From assembly GCF_028745515.1 (NCBI RefSeq), contig NZ_JAQZSG010000019.1:1-64000 (forward strand): a stretch of DNA of 64,000 nucleotides, in the 5' to 3' direction. The translations under genes were made by a program, and so were the position numbers. Shown here in pieces: positions 8,571-16,892 of the stretch (position 1 is the stretch's first letter; every line of letters begins with the position of its first letter). The notes under the pieces are model-generated. The model ran no database searches, was not told the DNA's origin, and worked only from the letters and a program-made list of their open reading frames with translations. Source of the stretch: Paenibacillus thermotolerans (GTDB taxonomy: Bacteria; Bacillota; Bacilli; Paenibacillales; YIM-B00363).

Positions 8571-8676
8571 TTCGGATTCCCTCTGCATCAATCTATTACT
8601 GTTATTGTATTAATTACAGTTGTTTTTGTCAATCGGTCATGTATTGCGTTCTATACTAGTTTAGTTTCGCGCATCC

Positions 8677-8864
8677 TTATTACCGCTATCCCCTTCACTC
8701 AGAAATTGTTGCGTTTGGATGGAGAATGTCAGGTGATCGGGGGAGAGTTTTCGAAACATGGGCCGCCCCTGCCGCCGGGCTTTCCGGAGCTTAGATATTT
8801 GGAAAAGCTGAGCGATGGGGAGAGCGGTCAAAAGGCTGAGCGAAGGGAAGAGCGGTCAAAAGGC
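8677..8864. repeat. dispersed element related to the 26-27 kb repeat core, inverted pair
   Basis: 8677-8708 reads TTACCGCTATCCCCTTCACT followed by CAGAA, the inverted form of the core found at 26.2-27.3 kb. 8801-8862 carries two direct-orientation copies (CTGAGCGATGGGGAGAGCGG then TCAAAAGG, and CTGAGCGAAGGGAAGAGCGG then TCAAAAGG). The arms face each other and could form a long imperfect hairpin. No convincing gene occupies 8571-9002. Confidence 0.65.
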
Positions 8865-9002
8865 TGACCGGGTCACACATGCCGACCCTACTCGCTTGAC
8901 CTGCATGCGACACGACAAGCCCGCGGTTCGGAACGTCGCACTTTCTTGATCCTAATAAAAATGACCCTACCCAACGTTCAAGGTAAGGTCAACCATTGAT
9001 TC

Positions 9003-9584
9003 CTATGCGGTCGTCACTACCGGGCGTAAAACGGAGTTCAACACCGACTGGGTGTCGGTCACCGTGACGAATTTGGAAAGCCCGTTCATGGCCCGTATAT
9101 GCACCTCTTTGGCCGAATACGTCCGCTCGTCGTATCCTGCGACATCGAAGGCTGCCGACGCATCGGACACTACGATGGGCCGGTACCCCAGCTCGTGAGC
9201 CGTCCATGCCGTAACGAGCACGCTCCGGTCGGCCGTATAGCCCGCAATGATCAGGCTGCCGATCTGCGCCTCCTCCAGCTTAGCCTGCAGACCGGTGTCC
9301 TCGAACGCGCATACGTGGGGCTTCGCAACGACGATTTCGCCCGGCAGCGGCTCTGCGAACGGCAAAAACTCCCACTCCGGCTCGCCCCGTAATGTCGTCG
9401 ATCCGGGATGCTCCGATTCCTCCCGGATATGTACGACAGGCAAGTCGTGCCGCCTCCATTCGAACAGCAGCTTACGCATGCAAGCTTCCGCCTCCGTCTG
9501 TGCGGGATACGCCTTTCCCCAGCTCGGTCCGCGGTAATCTTTCTGAACTCCGATCAATACTAATGCGGTCTTCAGCGTTTTCAA
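9003..9584 (-). CDS. isochorismatase-like (cysteine hydrolase superfamily) protein, catalytic residues replaced
   Basis: About 193 residues with the isochorismatase-like Rossmann-type fold order: strand TALVLIGVQKDY, PVVHIREESEHPGS, the Lys region IVVAKPHVCAFEDTGL, the nucleophile region LIIAGYTADRSVLVTAWTAHELGY and the helix/strand PIVVSDASAAF. Active members use Asp, Lys and Cys. Here the Asp of the first strand is Gly (LIGVQ instead of LIDxQ) and the Cys position is Ser (ADRSV instead of xxxCV), while the Lys is kept. It is therefore probably non-hydrolytic or has changed chemistry. A TTG start at 9584 with GGGAG upstream is preferred; the reading frame extends to a GTG at 9674 without a ribosome site. 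Confidence 0.75.
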   Translation of the reverse strand: MKTLKTALVLIGVQKDYRGPSWGKAYPAQTEAEACMRKLLFEWRRHDLPVVHIREESEHPGSTTLRGEPEWEFLPFAEPLPGEIVVAKPHVCAFEDTGLQAKLEEAQIGSLIIAGYTADRSVLVTAWTAHELGYRPIVVSDASAAFDVAGYDERTYSAKEVHIRAMNGLSKFVTVTDTQSVLNSVLRPVVTTA

Positions 9585-9896
9585 GTTCTCTCCCGCCTTC
9601 TCCCATTCTCCGATTGAAGTAAGCTTCTCTATGTATGTCGGTTTTGCTAATATCAGCAATATTTCTGTATTCACAGAATGAACTGCAAATCTAAAATATT
9701 ACATCTTACAATCAATGTCAATTTTTCTTGTTTGCCGTACTACCTAATATAACGTCTTCCCCGTCCAAAATGTTACTCATCATTCCAAAAAAAAATGATT
9801 CTACCCCGGCAAATCGACGGCAACCATGGAGAAATCGGCACCAAGGTGCTACAATTTTGAAATAACGATTTTCGGCCGATAAGGGGAAGCTGCGGC

Positions 9897-10499
9897 ATGG
9901 AGCTATTATGGATGGATTTTGTAAACAGCTTTTGGCGGGATTGGCGCGGCAGCGGCAAGTCGGAGGACCGGCTGGAGAACGCGGAGTGGCTGCGGCATTT
10001 TATTGCGAAATGGAATCTCCCCGGACTTGAACCGGCTGATCCCGGGAATATCGACAGGCTAAGAAACCTTAGAGAGCTGATCGGCCGAATGACCGGCGCG
10101 ATTACTGCCGGCGAGCCGATGCGCGCCGACCAAATCGATGCGCTTAACCAAATCATGAGCAAAGGGCCGGTCGTATACCGCATCGCCGCACATGAGGACG
10201 GTTATAAGATGAGCTCCGTTCCGCTTTCGAACGGTACGGATCAGCTCATGGCGTCGATTGCGGCGTCCTTCGCCGAATGGATCGGCAAGGGCGACCATTC
10301 CCGAGTGCGCATCTGCGAAAATACGGACTGTCTCTGGGTGTTTTACGACGACACGAAAAACCGGTCGAAGCGCTATTGCGACGACCGGATGTGCGGCAAT
10401 TTATTGAAGGTTCGGCGTTATCGGGCGAAAGGCAAAGCACACAGCAAAACGCGAAGCGAAGCGCAAAGCAACACTACCGAACCGCATTCAACTCGATGA
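9897..10499 (+). CDS. CGNR zinc finger domain-containing protein
   Basis: 200 residues. The C-terminal CGNR zinc finger is plain: VRICENTDCLWVFYDDTKN, then RSKRYCDDRMCGN and LLKVRRYR, giving C-x4-C ... C-x4-CGN. The N-terminal ~120 residues form the helical ABATE-type region that accompanies this finger (FVNSFWRDWRGSGKSEDRLENAEWL...). Proteins of this kind are predicted stress-linked transcription regulators; the ligand is unknown. The last ~20 residues are low-complexity (KTRSEAQSNTTEPHSTR) and overlap the 3' end of the convergent VOC gene by 26 bases. Confidence 0.88.
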   Translation: MELLWMDFVNSFWRDWRGSGKSEDRLENAEWLRHFIAKWNLPGLEPADPGNIDRLRNLRELIGRMTGAITAGEPMRADQIDALNQIMSKGPVVYRIAAHEDGYKMSSVPLSNGTDQLMASIAASFAEWIGKGDHSRVRICENTDCLWVFYDDTKNRSKRYCDDRMCGNLLKVRRYRAKGKAHSKTRSEAQSNTTEPHSTR

Positions 10500-10854
10500 C
10501 GTTGCGGTCGGGATCAAGCAGAAATATTTGCGCAAACCCCGTAATGCTGTTCGGATTCGCCGTATGCTCGATCCCTTTTTGCGTCAAATGCCGCCTTGTC
10601 TCTTCGTAGCTTTGAACCCGCAGCGCGAAGTGGCCGTCACGGGTGTCGATGCCTCCTTGCCGCTTCGTCTCTCCGTCGTGTACGAGCAGATGAACCTGCT
10701 GGCCGGATTCGCCGACAGCCAGCCACGCGCCGGGGAAGTCGAAAGGCGGACGCTCGATTTCCCGCAGCCCGAGAATGTCCTTGTAGAATGACTTGGCCCG
10801 TTCCAGATCGGTCACAATCAAGCTGACATGATGTATTCCTTCGCAGCGAACCAT
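10474..10854 (-). CDS. VOC family protein (glyoxalase/bleomycin resistance fold)
   Basis: 126 residues, the usual length of a single two-module VOC protein. It opens with EGIHHVSLIVTDLERAKSFYKDILGLRE, the standard metal-binding His strand and helix, and ends QIFLLDPDRNVIELNAVR, carrying the last Glu ligand. The middle includes QVHLLVHD and HFALRVQSYEETRRHL. Such enzymes are metal-dependent dioxygenases, lyases or resistance proteins; the substrate cannot be read. It is convergent with, and overlaps by 26 bases, the CGNR gene. Confidence 0.88.
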   Translation of the reverse strand: MVRCEGIHHVSLIVTDLERAKSFYKDILGLREIERPPFDFPGAWLAVGESGQQVHLLVHDGETKRQGGIDTRDGHFALRVQSYEETRRHLTQKGIEHTANPNSITGFAQIFLLDPDRNVIELNAVR

Positions 10855-10900
10855 CGAACGACTCCCCCTTCATCCCTGCTTTTCTCCCGCCGATCAGCCG

Positions 10901-12259
10901 TTAATGGGCGGCATGCGCGAGCGGCACCGAGGCGGCCTTGCTCTTGGCATTCGTCCAATCGAGACTCAAAAAGCGGTATCCGTTTACTGCGGCGCCGAAG
11001 ATCATAAGGCTGCAGAGCGCGATCCACGCCCCCACCTGCCCGAGATCGAATACGGCGGTCAGCACCACCGTCGCCGGTATGAATAAAACCCAGTTAAGCA
11101 GCAGCGCCGCACGGGAAAGGAACGTCGTGTCCCCGATTCCTCTTAACCCCCCGCCAAATATGATACCCGTCGTATTAAACAATTGAATGAAGGCAGCCAG
11201 ATGAATCAGAGGAATGACCGCATTAAATACGGCGGCTTCCGACGTATACAGCTTTGATATCGGCAGCGCGAAAATAAACATGAGGCTGGAAACGACGATC
11301 ATAAACAATATTCCCAAATAAACGGTGACAAGCCCGAACCGGCGCGCCTCGGACGGCCTTCCTTTGCCGATCTCCTGGCCGATGCCGATCGTCGATGCTG
11401 CCCCGAAGCCGTTCGAAGGCATAAAGCCGAAGGACAAAATGTTCAGCGCAATTTCGTTCGCTGCGACCGCCGTTGTTCCGAGACGGGTGATGCAGGCGGT
11501 GAAAATGAGCATGCCGAGACTGTTGGACAGCTCCATAACGCTCAGCTTGGCGCTTTCGAAAAATATAAGCTTCACTTGCTTGCGCTCAACCGGCACCCAT
11601 GAGCGCGTGAAGAAGAAACCGTTCAAGAAGCCGTAATGCACCAGAATACAAAGCAATAGCGTAATCAGCTCCGCGATGACCATACTCCAGGCGGCGCCCT
11701 GCAGCCCTAAGTTCGGAAAGCCGAATTTGCCGTAGGCAAGCACATAAGTTAGAACGACGACCAACGCACTGTTAATGATCGATATCGTCATCGGCGTTTT
11801 CGTATCTCCGATCGCCCGCATATAAGCGTAAAACACGCCGCTGAATATTCCGAACATCAACGCAAGCATCCGAACTTGGACGTAGGCGGTCCCCAAGCTT
11901 ACGATTTCCGCATTCGAGCCTAGTAACTTGAGCACATAATAAGGGGCAAAAAAACTGAATGCAAGCATCAGCCCCGCTTGAACGGCCGTCCCCAGCAGAG
12001 CGATCTGCATCTGTTGATTGGCGAGGCGCATATTCCCCGATCCGTAATTTTGAGCGGCCAAATAGTTGATCGAGCCTTGAATGCCGGAGCACATCGCCCA
12101 AACGTTGTACATCAAAATGTTGGTAATCCCGACGACGGCGATCGACGCCGCGCCAAGCTTGCCGACGGTCATTAACACAAGCAATCCCGTGAATGTCATA
12201 GAAGAAAACGTTGCAATGGACGGAATCGCGAGTCTAAGTATTTGTTTAACTAGCTGCAC
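10901..12259 (-). CDS. MATE family efflux transporter
   Basis: Polytopic transporter of about 450 residues with two six-helix halves, as in the multidrug and toxin extrusion family. Family landmarks: LAIPSIATFSSMTFTGLLVLMTVGKLGAASIAVVGI at the N-terminus, NYGSGN after helix 2 (the usual N-half signature is G(A)QxxGA) and GFGAASTIGIGQEIGKG in the second half. It is expected to export cationic compounds using a Na+ or H+ gradient. Start is uncertain: the frame opens with a TTG at 12307 lacking a ribosome site, and the GTG at 12259 fits the family N-terminus with only a weak GGTGG upstream. Confidence 0.9.
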   Translation of the reverse strand: MQLVKQILRLAIPSIATFSSMTFTGLLVLMTVGKLGAASIAVVGITNILMYNVWAMCSGIQGSINYLAAQNYGSGNMRLANQQMQIALLGTAVQAGLMLAFSFFAPYYVLKLLGSNAEIVSLGTAYVQVRMLALMFGIFSGVFYAYMRAIGDTKTPMTISIINSALVVVLTYVLAYGKFGFPNLGLQGAAWSMVIAELITLLLCILVHYGFLNGFFFTRSWVPVERKQVKLIFFESAKLSVMELSNSLGMLIFTACITRLGTTAVAANEIALNILSFGFMPSNGFGAASTIGIGQEIGKGRPSEARRFGLVTVYLGILFMIVVSSLMFIFALPISKLYTSEAAVFNAVIPLIHLAAFIQLFNTTGIIFGGGLRGIGDTTFLSRAALLLNWVLFIPATVVLTAVFDLGQVGAWIALCSLMIFGAAVNGYRFLSLDWTNAKSKAASVPLAHAAH

Positions 12260-12382
12260 AATGATTTTAGCACCACCGGTCTGAGATGTAGATTTCCTTG
12301 ATAGCAATAGGCAACATTATAACCCAGCGCGGCGCCTAAATATATATGCAAAAAACTAGGAAACGAATATTTTACAACGACT

Positions 12383-13210
12383 TTACAAATAAGGCTCCGC
12401 CAGCGACCGCACGCGGCCGACTCCGTCCCACAGCTCGCCCGGACCGTCGTACACAAGCGTGATCGGCCCTTGGTACCCGCTCTGCCGCACGACTTCCATG
12501 CAGCGTATAAATTCTTCCGCATCGGGCATCCCTTGCGCATCCGTCTGCGCTTTCGCATGAATCGATTCGCTCCGCGGCACCGTTCGGCCGAGCTCCTCGT
12601 ACTTTTCCGCTCCCGCGAAGTTGCCGAAGTCGCTCGTCAGCCCAAGCCGTCCCCCGCATGCTTCGAGCAGCGCCAAGCAGTTTTCGGAGGTGGAGGTCAG
12701 CGGCTTGAAATTTTCCGTAATGACCCTCACGCCTTTCCCCTCCGCATAATCGCACAGCTGCTTCATCGCCTCGCAGGAGCGCCCCAGCGCTTCCCGATCC
12801 GATGGATCCGCATCCCCGCCAATCACTCTTATCCGCTCGGCCCCGACGGCCGAAGCAATATCGATCCATCCTTTGAGCCATTCGATATCGGCCGAGCGCC
12901 TGGTTTCATCCGCGTTTGAAATATCTCCGTAGTCGGCGAGCAGCGTATAGAACGTAATTCCCGCTTTGCGAACCGCTTCCTTCAGCTGCTGTAAGTATGC
13001 TTCACTCGTATCGGGGAAGTTGAAATGGCACACCTCCATCGCCGAAAAACCGTTATCCGCCAAAAAGGACGGCAGCTCAAGCAGCGAGATCCGCTCCGGC
13101 TGATCGTCGATGACCGTAATATGCTTTTGCTCCCGCGCATCCCACTGCGTCCAGCGAAGCGGGCCTAAGTTTCGATGCAAGCTCCAAGTCGTTATTGATA
13201 AGTAGGGCAT
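12383..13210 (-). CDS. sugar phosphate isomerase/epimerase (AP endonuclease 2-type TIM barrel)
   Basis: 275-residue TIM-barrel protein of the xylose isomerase-like family. Features: N-terminal strand YLSITTWSLHRNLGPLRW, then FSAMEVCHFNFP, FYTLLADYGDIS, ERIRVIGGDAD, VRVITENFKPLTS (conserved Glu), LGLTSDFGNF (conserved Asp), SIHAKAQ (His) and GPITLVYDGPGELWDG near the end, the set of metal and substrate ligands expected for the family. It probably acts on a sugar or inositol-derived ketose/enol. Single gene on the minus strand; a dispersed repeat lies upstream at 13434. Confidence 0.87.
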   Translation of the reverse strand: MPYLSITTWSLHRNLGPLRWTQWDAREQKHITVIDDQPERISLLELPSFLADNGFSAMEVCHFNFPDTSEAYLQQLKEAVRKAGITFYTLLADYGDISNADETRRSADIEWLKGWIDIASAVGAERIRVIGGDADPSDREALGRSCEAMKQLCDYAEGKGVRVITENFKPLTSTSENCLALLEACGGRLGLTSDFGNFAGAEKYEELGRTVPRSESIHAKAQTDAQGMPDAEEFIRCMEVVRQSGYQGPITLVYDGPGELWDGVGRVRSLAEPYL

Positions 13211-13433
13211 ACATGATACCTCCGTTTATACTTGATATGGTGCAGCTTTGATCGACAAACCCTTCCTTTTGAATTATATCATCAAAATTTTCCTTGGAAT
13301 GCCAAAAAACTCCCGATGGAGAGCAATTTTGCATAGAAGTTTTAATGAAAGCTTATTCCGGATAAAAGTCCGTATTGAATTCCAGATTTTTCGGATATCG
13401 GACCTATCGAATTGGGATAGCAGGCAGGCAGCC

Positions 13434-13622
13434 CGCTCTAACGGACATGCATGCAGCTATTCGCCGTTTTGAATAGTGTTTGCAGTTGTAACGGACACCA
13501 CGGCAGTTATTGCCTCGAAAAAACGGGGATGGACGCCAAAAATCGGGGTTTAGCGTCTGTGGCGTCCGTTAGCGGATTAGCGGTGGGCAAATTAGCGATA
13601 TAGCGTCTGTGGTGTCCGTTAC
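13434..13622 (+). repeat. ~188-bp dispersed repeat, copy 1
   Basis: Begins GCTCTAACGGAC and ends GTGTCCGTTA. Inside are four ~48-bp sub-units marked by TAACGGAC twice in direct and twice in inverted orientation (GTCCGTTA), so the element is largely self-complementary. Conserved internal words include GCAG(C/T)TATTC, CGTTTTGAA, GTTTGCAG and TAGCGTCTGTG. Other copies: 48717, 55372 and 57498. It occupies most of the gene-free stretch 13211-13701. Confidence 0.9.
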
Positions 13623-13650
13623 TTCCCACAAAAAGGGGTGTCCCTGCTCG

Positions 13651-13684
13651 AAAAAAAACGCCAACCTCACTCACGGTTGACGTT
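13651..13684 (-). terminator. terminator of the DUF2243 gene
   Basis: Minus strand: AACGTCAACC, an 8-base loop, GGTTGGCGTT, then a run of T. Lies directly after the DUF2243 stop at 13702. Confidence 0.8.
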
Positions 13685-13701
13685 TGCTGTTCTGTTTTAT
13701 T

Positions 13702-14196
13702 TTATCGCGCTTTCGCCCGGCTCTTCCTCGAACTCACCTCGATGAAGTCTTTTCCTTCCGCGCTGCGTCTGACCAAATACCCGATCAAAAAGAGCACGAA
13801 GCCGGAGGCGAGGAATGCCAGATCGTACAGCAGCTCGTTCGGATCTCCTTGCTTCACGTGATGAACCTGCAGGATGTGATGGTCGACGATGCCTTCTACC
13901 ACATTAAACACGCCGCCGCCCATCAAAATGTTCCCCCAAAGCACGGCCCATCGGTTGCGGATGCCGCTTGGCAGTCCGCCCTTCCATAGGACAAAGGAAC
14001 CCGCAACGAGCGCAATGACGGTAAATGCATGAAACAGCCCGTCGCTGACGATTTGCCCGTGCCGGTGCGTCCCCATATACACGCTGTGCCATTGCAGCAG
14101 CTGATGAAATACGATGCCGTCGACCGCGCCCAGCAATCCAAAGCCCAATATGAGTCCGCCAAGATGAAACAGCCTTTCTTTTTGTTTTGCCGACAT
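13702..14196 (-). CDS. DUF2243 domain-containing membrane protein
   Basis: 164 residues from the ATG at 14196, chosen because TAGGAG stands 8 bases upstream. Four membrane helices are visible (about 10-30, 52-72, 88-108 and 128-148). The diagnostic DUF2243 motifs are GLLGAVDGIVFHQLLQWHS in helix 1 and FNVVEGIVDHHILQVHHV in helix 3, both rich in His within or next to the membrane, which suggests metal or haem handling. The family's function is not established. Single-gene unit with its own terminator. Confidence 0.88.
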   Translation of the reverse strand: MSAKQKERLFHLGGLILGFGLLGAVDGIVFHQLLQWHSVYMGTHRHGQIVSDGLFHAFTVIALVAGSFVLWKGGLPSGIRNRWAVLWGNILMGGGVFNVVEGIVDHHILQVHHVKQGDPNELLYDLAFLASGFVLFLIGYLVRRSAEGKDFIEVSSRKSRAKAR

Positions 14197-14361
14197 AGGA
14201 ACACTCCTATCTAGTAATATTCTACCAGCTATCATTTCCTAGTTTCGGCAAACCTAAACCATTGCAGCACTCCCCGTGAAAGGACGAGTCCCGCCTTTTT
14301 CTAATACATACCGTCATGATAAAATATGAGCGAGTGCTGTAAACAAGAGGATGAATCGACG

Positions 14362-14946
14362 ATGACTGATATCGTACAATCGACTTTCTATAATCAAGCT
14401 TCCGACACCTTACGGCGTGAGATTGCTATATTGATGCATAAGGTTTGGCCGAATTTTTGTCCAATGCCGGGCGGGACGATTCCGGACACCCACGATGCAG
14501 AGCTTCATGCGCGCTCATTTTATTCCTGCTCTAGTGGAAGGCTGGTCAGCTATGCAGGTGTTGTCCGTAAAACCATTATGCACGGAAGGCGGACATTCAA
14601 CATCGCTGGGCTTAGCTGTGTGGCAACTGATCCCGATGTTCAGGGCCAAGGGTTCGGTTTGCGCACAGTCGCTGCAGCTACCGAATGGATCGAAGAACAG
14701 GTGGACATAGATTTTGGTATATTCACGTGCAACCCGTCTTTAGCCTATTTTTATAAACGTGCCGGCGATTGGCCGGTCGTTCCGGATGTAAGGCTCATTG
14801 GCAGCCGAGAAGAAGGCGCTTTGTCCAGCGATTATTTGCAGGTTGTCGTTTTGATGCGCCTGTTTTCTGCGAAAGCCCATGCCTATGAGTCGATGCTGCG
14901 TCATTCAACTATCGATCTCGGCCTTCCAATTGGCCAATTCCTATAG
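14362..14946 (+). CDS. GNAT family N-acetyltransferase
   Basis: 194 residues from the ATG at 14362; an upstream ATG at 14326 would add 12 residues rich in charged and Cys residues (MSECCKQEDEST) that do not fit the family. The acetyl-CoA loop reads CVATDPDVQGQGFGLRTVAAATEWIEEQ, preceded by the strand RLVSYAGVVRKTIMHG and followed by FGIFTCNPSLAYFYKRAGDWP. The layout resembles aminoglycoside 2'-type acetyltransferase-like GNATs (opening LRREIAILMHKVWP), but substrate assignment is not safe. Convergent with the polysaccharide deacetylase, with a 20-base gap. Confidence 0.85.
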   Translation: MTDIVQSTFYNQASDTLRREIAILMHKVWPNFCPMPGGTIPDTHDAELHARSFYSCSSGRLVSYAGVVRKTIMHGRRTFNIAGLSCVATDPDVQGQGFGLRTVAAATEWIEEQVDIDFGIFTCNPSLAYFYKRAGDWPVVPDVRLIGSREEGALSSDYLQVVVLMRLFSAKAHAYESMLRHSTIDLGLPIGQFL

Positions 14947-14966
14947 CGAGCGGAAAACTGCAGTCG

Positions 14967-16073
14967 TCACACGCTTTCCGTTGCCCGCACCATCGCATAA
15001 AGCGCCTCCGCTTCGGTTTCCAGCACGTACACCTTATTGTTTTCCAGCTTGAAGGAAAGCTTCGCCTCCGTCATACTTCCGGCTCCCGTCCAAACCGATG
15101 TTTTCGCGCTCACGTTAAATTGCAGCACTCCCCCGGAAAGGACGAGTCCCGCGGTTTTCTTCGTATTGTCCCACGTTACCGCCCCTTTTCCGTCCGCCCA
15201 ATCCCGCAGCGCGACCCATCGCCCCGAAACCGTCGCAGGCGCCGTCGAATCCCGCTTCAACTGTTGGACGGCCGCCAGCAGCTCCGCGTCCTGAAGCTCC
15301 GCCTTGCTTCTGTCCCATTTCAGTTTCCCGACGCGGAACGTTACCGGCTTCACTTGCTCCGACAGCGCTTCAAACCGGTATCCTTTTGCCTGAAAGAAGG
15401 CAATGATTTCGGGCAGCGCCTTTACCGTTTCCTCGTGGCCTGCGCCGTCGTGCAGCAGGACGACCAAGTCGCCGCCAAGCTTCGATCGCTTTACGTTGCC
15501 GACGATCTCTTTGGCCGGTACGCCGCGCCGCTTCGAATCTCCGGAATCGACGTTCCAGTCGTGGATGGAAAAGCCCGCTTCCCGCAAATAGTGAAAATAA
15601 AGCTCGTCAAAGTTACCGGAAGTCCCGCCCGGCGCCCGCAGCAATCGAACGCTGTTCCCCGTAATGCGCTTGAGAACTTCGTCGGTGGCTTGTACTTGGC
15701 GCAAGAAGCCGTCAAAGCTTTTGTAAAGATGTTGGTACTTATGGTCGTATGTATGATTTCCGAGCGCATGGCCTTCGGCCGCAATCCGGCGAATCGTTTC
15801 TTCTCTGGCCGACGCCAGCTCCCCGAGCACAAAGAACGTCGCTTTTACATCATGCTCTTTCAATATATCAAGCACTTTGGGCGTCAGCTTGCTGGGGCCG
15901 TCGTCAAATGTCAAATATACCGTGGGCCGGTTAGACGTTTCCGCTTCTTGGCGCATCGAAGCCGACGTCTCGGCAGCGCTCGTCATCTGCGGCATCATTA
16001 TTAAGCAAATCAATGCCATAACCGTTAAAGCCAGAAGGAAGAAACCCGATTTCCACGATATATAAACTTTCAT
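14967..16073 (-). CDS. polysaccharide deacetylase family protein, membrane-anchored or secreted
   Basis: 368 residues. An N-terminal hydrophobic segment (about 9-32) exports or anchors the protein. The NodB domain (about 50-240) has all five motifs: TFDDGP (catalytic base and metal Asp), GNHTYDH (metal His pair), RAPGG, DWNVDSGD and VLLHD. It should remove N-acetyl groups from peptidoglycan or another glycan outside the cell, as PdaA/PgdA do. The last ~90 residues (VTWDNTKKTAGLVLSGG to LENNKVYVLETEAEALYAMV) look like a copper amine oxidase N-terminal-like stalk domain common in secreted Paenibacillus proteins. ATG at 16073. Confidence 0.9.
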   Translation of the reverse strand: MKVYISWKSGFFLLALTVMALICLIMMPQMTSAAETSASMRQEAETSNRPTVYLTFDDGPSKLTPKVLDILKEHDVKATFFVLGELASAREETIRRIAAEGHALGNHTYDHKYQHLYKSFDGFLRQVQATDEVLKRITGNSVRLLRAPGGTSGNFDELYFHYLREAGFSIHDWNVDSGDSKRRGVPAKEIVGNVKRSKLGGDLVVLLHDGAGHEETVKALPEIIAFFQAKGYRFEALSEQVKPVTFRVGKLKWDRSKAELQDAELLAAVQQLKRDSTAPATVSGRWVALRDWADGKGAVTWDNTKKTAGLVLSGGVLQFNVSAKTSVWTGAGSMTEAKLSFKLENNKVYVLETEAEALYAMVRATESV

Positions 16074-16156
16074 GTATGAACCCCCCGTTTGCGATTCTCA
16101 AACTGTTTACTAGATTATATGGGGGACGTTCGATTAATAGACTTCGAACTTTCGAC

Positions 16157-16192
16157 AAAAAAAGAGCCGCCGCCGATTCAGGCGCGACTCTT
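16157..16192 (-). terminator. terminator of the YceI gene
   Basis: Minus strand: AAGAGTCGCGCC, loop, GGCGGCGGCTCTT, then TTTTT. Sits 15 bases after the YceI stop. Confidence 0.75.
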
Positions 16193-16207
16193 GGTATGAC
16201 GCGGATA

Positions 16208-16741
16208 TTACGCTTGCTTTACCGCTTCGATTTCGATCGAGAATTTCACTTCATCGCCCACAAGCACGCCGCCGGTTTCAAGCGCAGCGTTCCAAGTCAA
16301 GCCGTAATCGCTGCGGTTAATTTTGCCGGAGCCGCTGAAGCCGACCTTCTCGTTGCCCCACGGATCTTTGCCGGAGCCTTCGTACGTTACGTTGAACGTT
16401 TCCGTGCGGGTAACGCCGCGGATCGTCAGGCTGCCCGTCACCTCGTACTCGCCGTCGCCCGTCTTCCGAACGCCGTTCGATACGAACTCCATCTTCGGAT
16501 GATTCTCCGCATCGAAGAAATCTGCAGACTTCAGGTGCGCGTCGCGGTCGGCGTTGCGCGTGTCGATGGAAGCGACGTCCACCGAAAATTTGATCGATGC
16601 GGAAGTCAGATCCTCCGGATCCGCGGAAACTTGCGCGTCGAACGTGTGGAACGTACCTTTCACCTTTGCGATCATCATATGTTTGATCGTGAAATCAATG
16701 CTGCTGTGCGAAGCGTCGACTACCCAGTTGGAAACTGCCAT
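16208..16741 (-). CDS. YceI family protein
   Basis: 177 residues, typical YceI lipocalin-like barrel: opening WVVDASHSSIDFTIKHMMIAKVKGTF, then SIKFSVDVASIDTRNADRDAHLKSADFFDAENHPKMEF, TGSLTIRGVTRTETF and the closing GLTWNAALETGGVLVGDEVKFSIEIEA. The family binds long-chain amphiphiles such as isoprenoid quinones. No signal peptide is present, so this one is cytoplasmic, as in many Firmicutes. GGAGGTTATGAAAA precedes the ATG. A GTAAC-N5-GTAAC direct repeat 45 bases upstream resembles the one before trxA. Confidence 0.92.
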   Translation of the reverse strand: MAVSNWVVDASHSSIDFTIKHMMIAKVKGTFHTFDAQVSADPEDLTSASIKFSVDVASIDTRNADRDAHLKSADFFDAENHPKMEFVSNGVRKTGDGEYEVTGSLTIRGVTRTETFNVTYEGSGKDPWGNEKVGFSGSGKINRSDYGLTWNAALETGGVLVGDEVKFSIEIEAVKQA

Positions 16742-16785
16742 TTTTCATAACCTCCATTATATTTTCGCTGTCGTTTCATACATTA

Positions 16786-16800
16786 GTAACTTTTTGTAAC
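16786..16800. promoter_or_regulatory. GTAAC direct-repeat motif upstream of the YceI gene
   Basis: GTAACTTTTTGTAAC, matching in design the motif at 8071-8087 before trxA. Candidate binding site for a shared redox or quinone-responsive regulator; inference only. Confidence 0.4.
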
Positions 16801-16892
16801 CACTCAACGATTATCATTTTATGGGTTATCCTTCGATTTGTCAATCTCAATTTTGAAGTATTTAGTGCGAAGCGGTGATTGCTCCGCTCCGG

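Noticed and set aside
8541-8867. 108-codon open frame on the plus strand
   Set aside because: It covers the Rrf2 promoter region and a dispersed repeat, with no ribosome site or recognisable domain.
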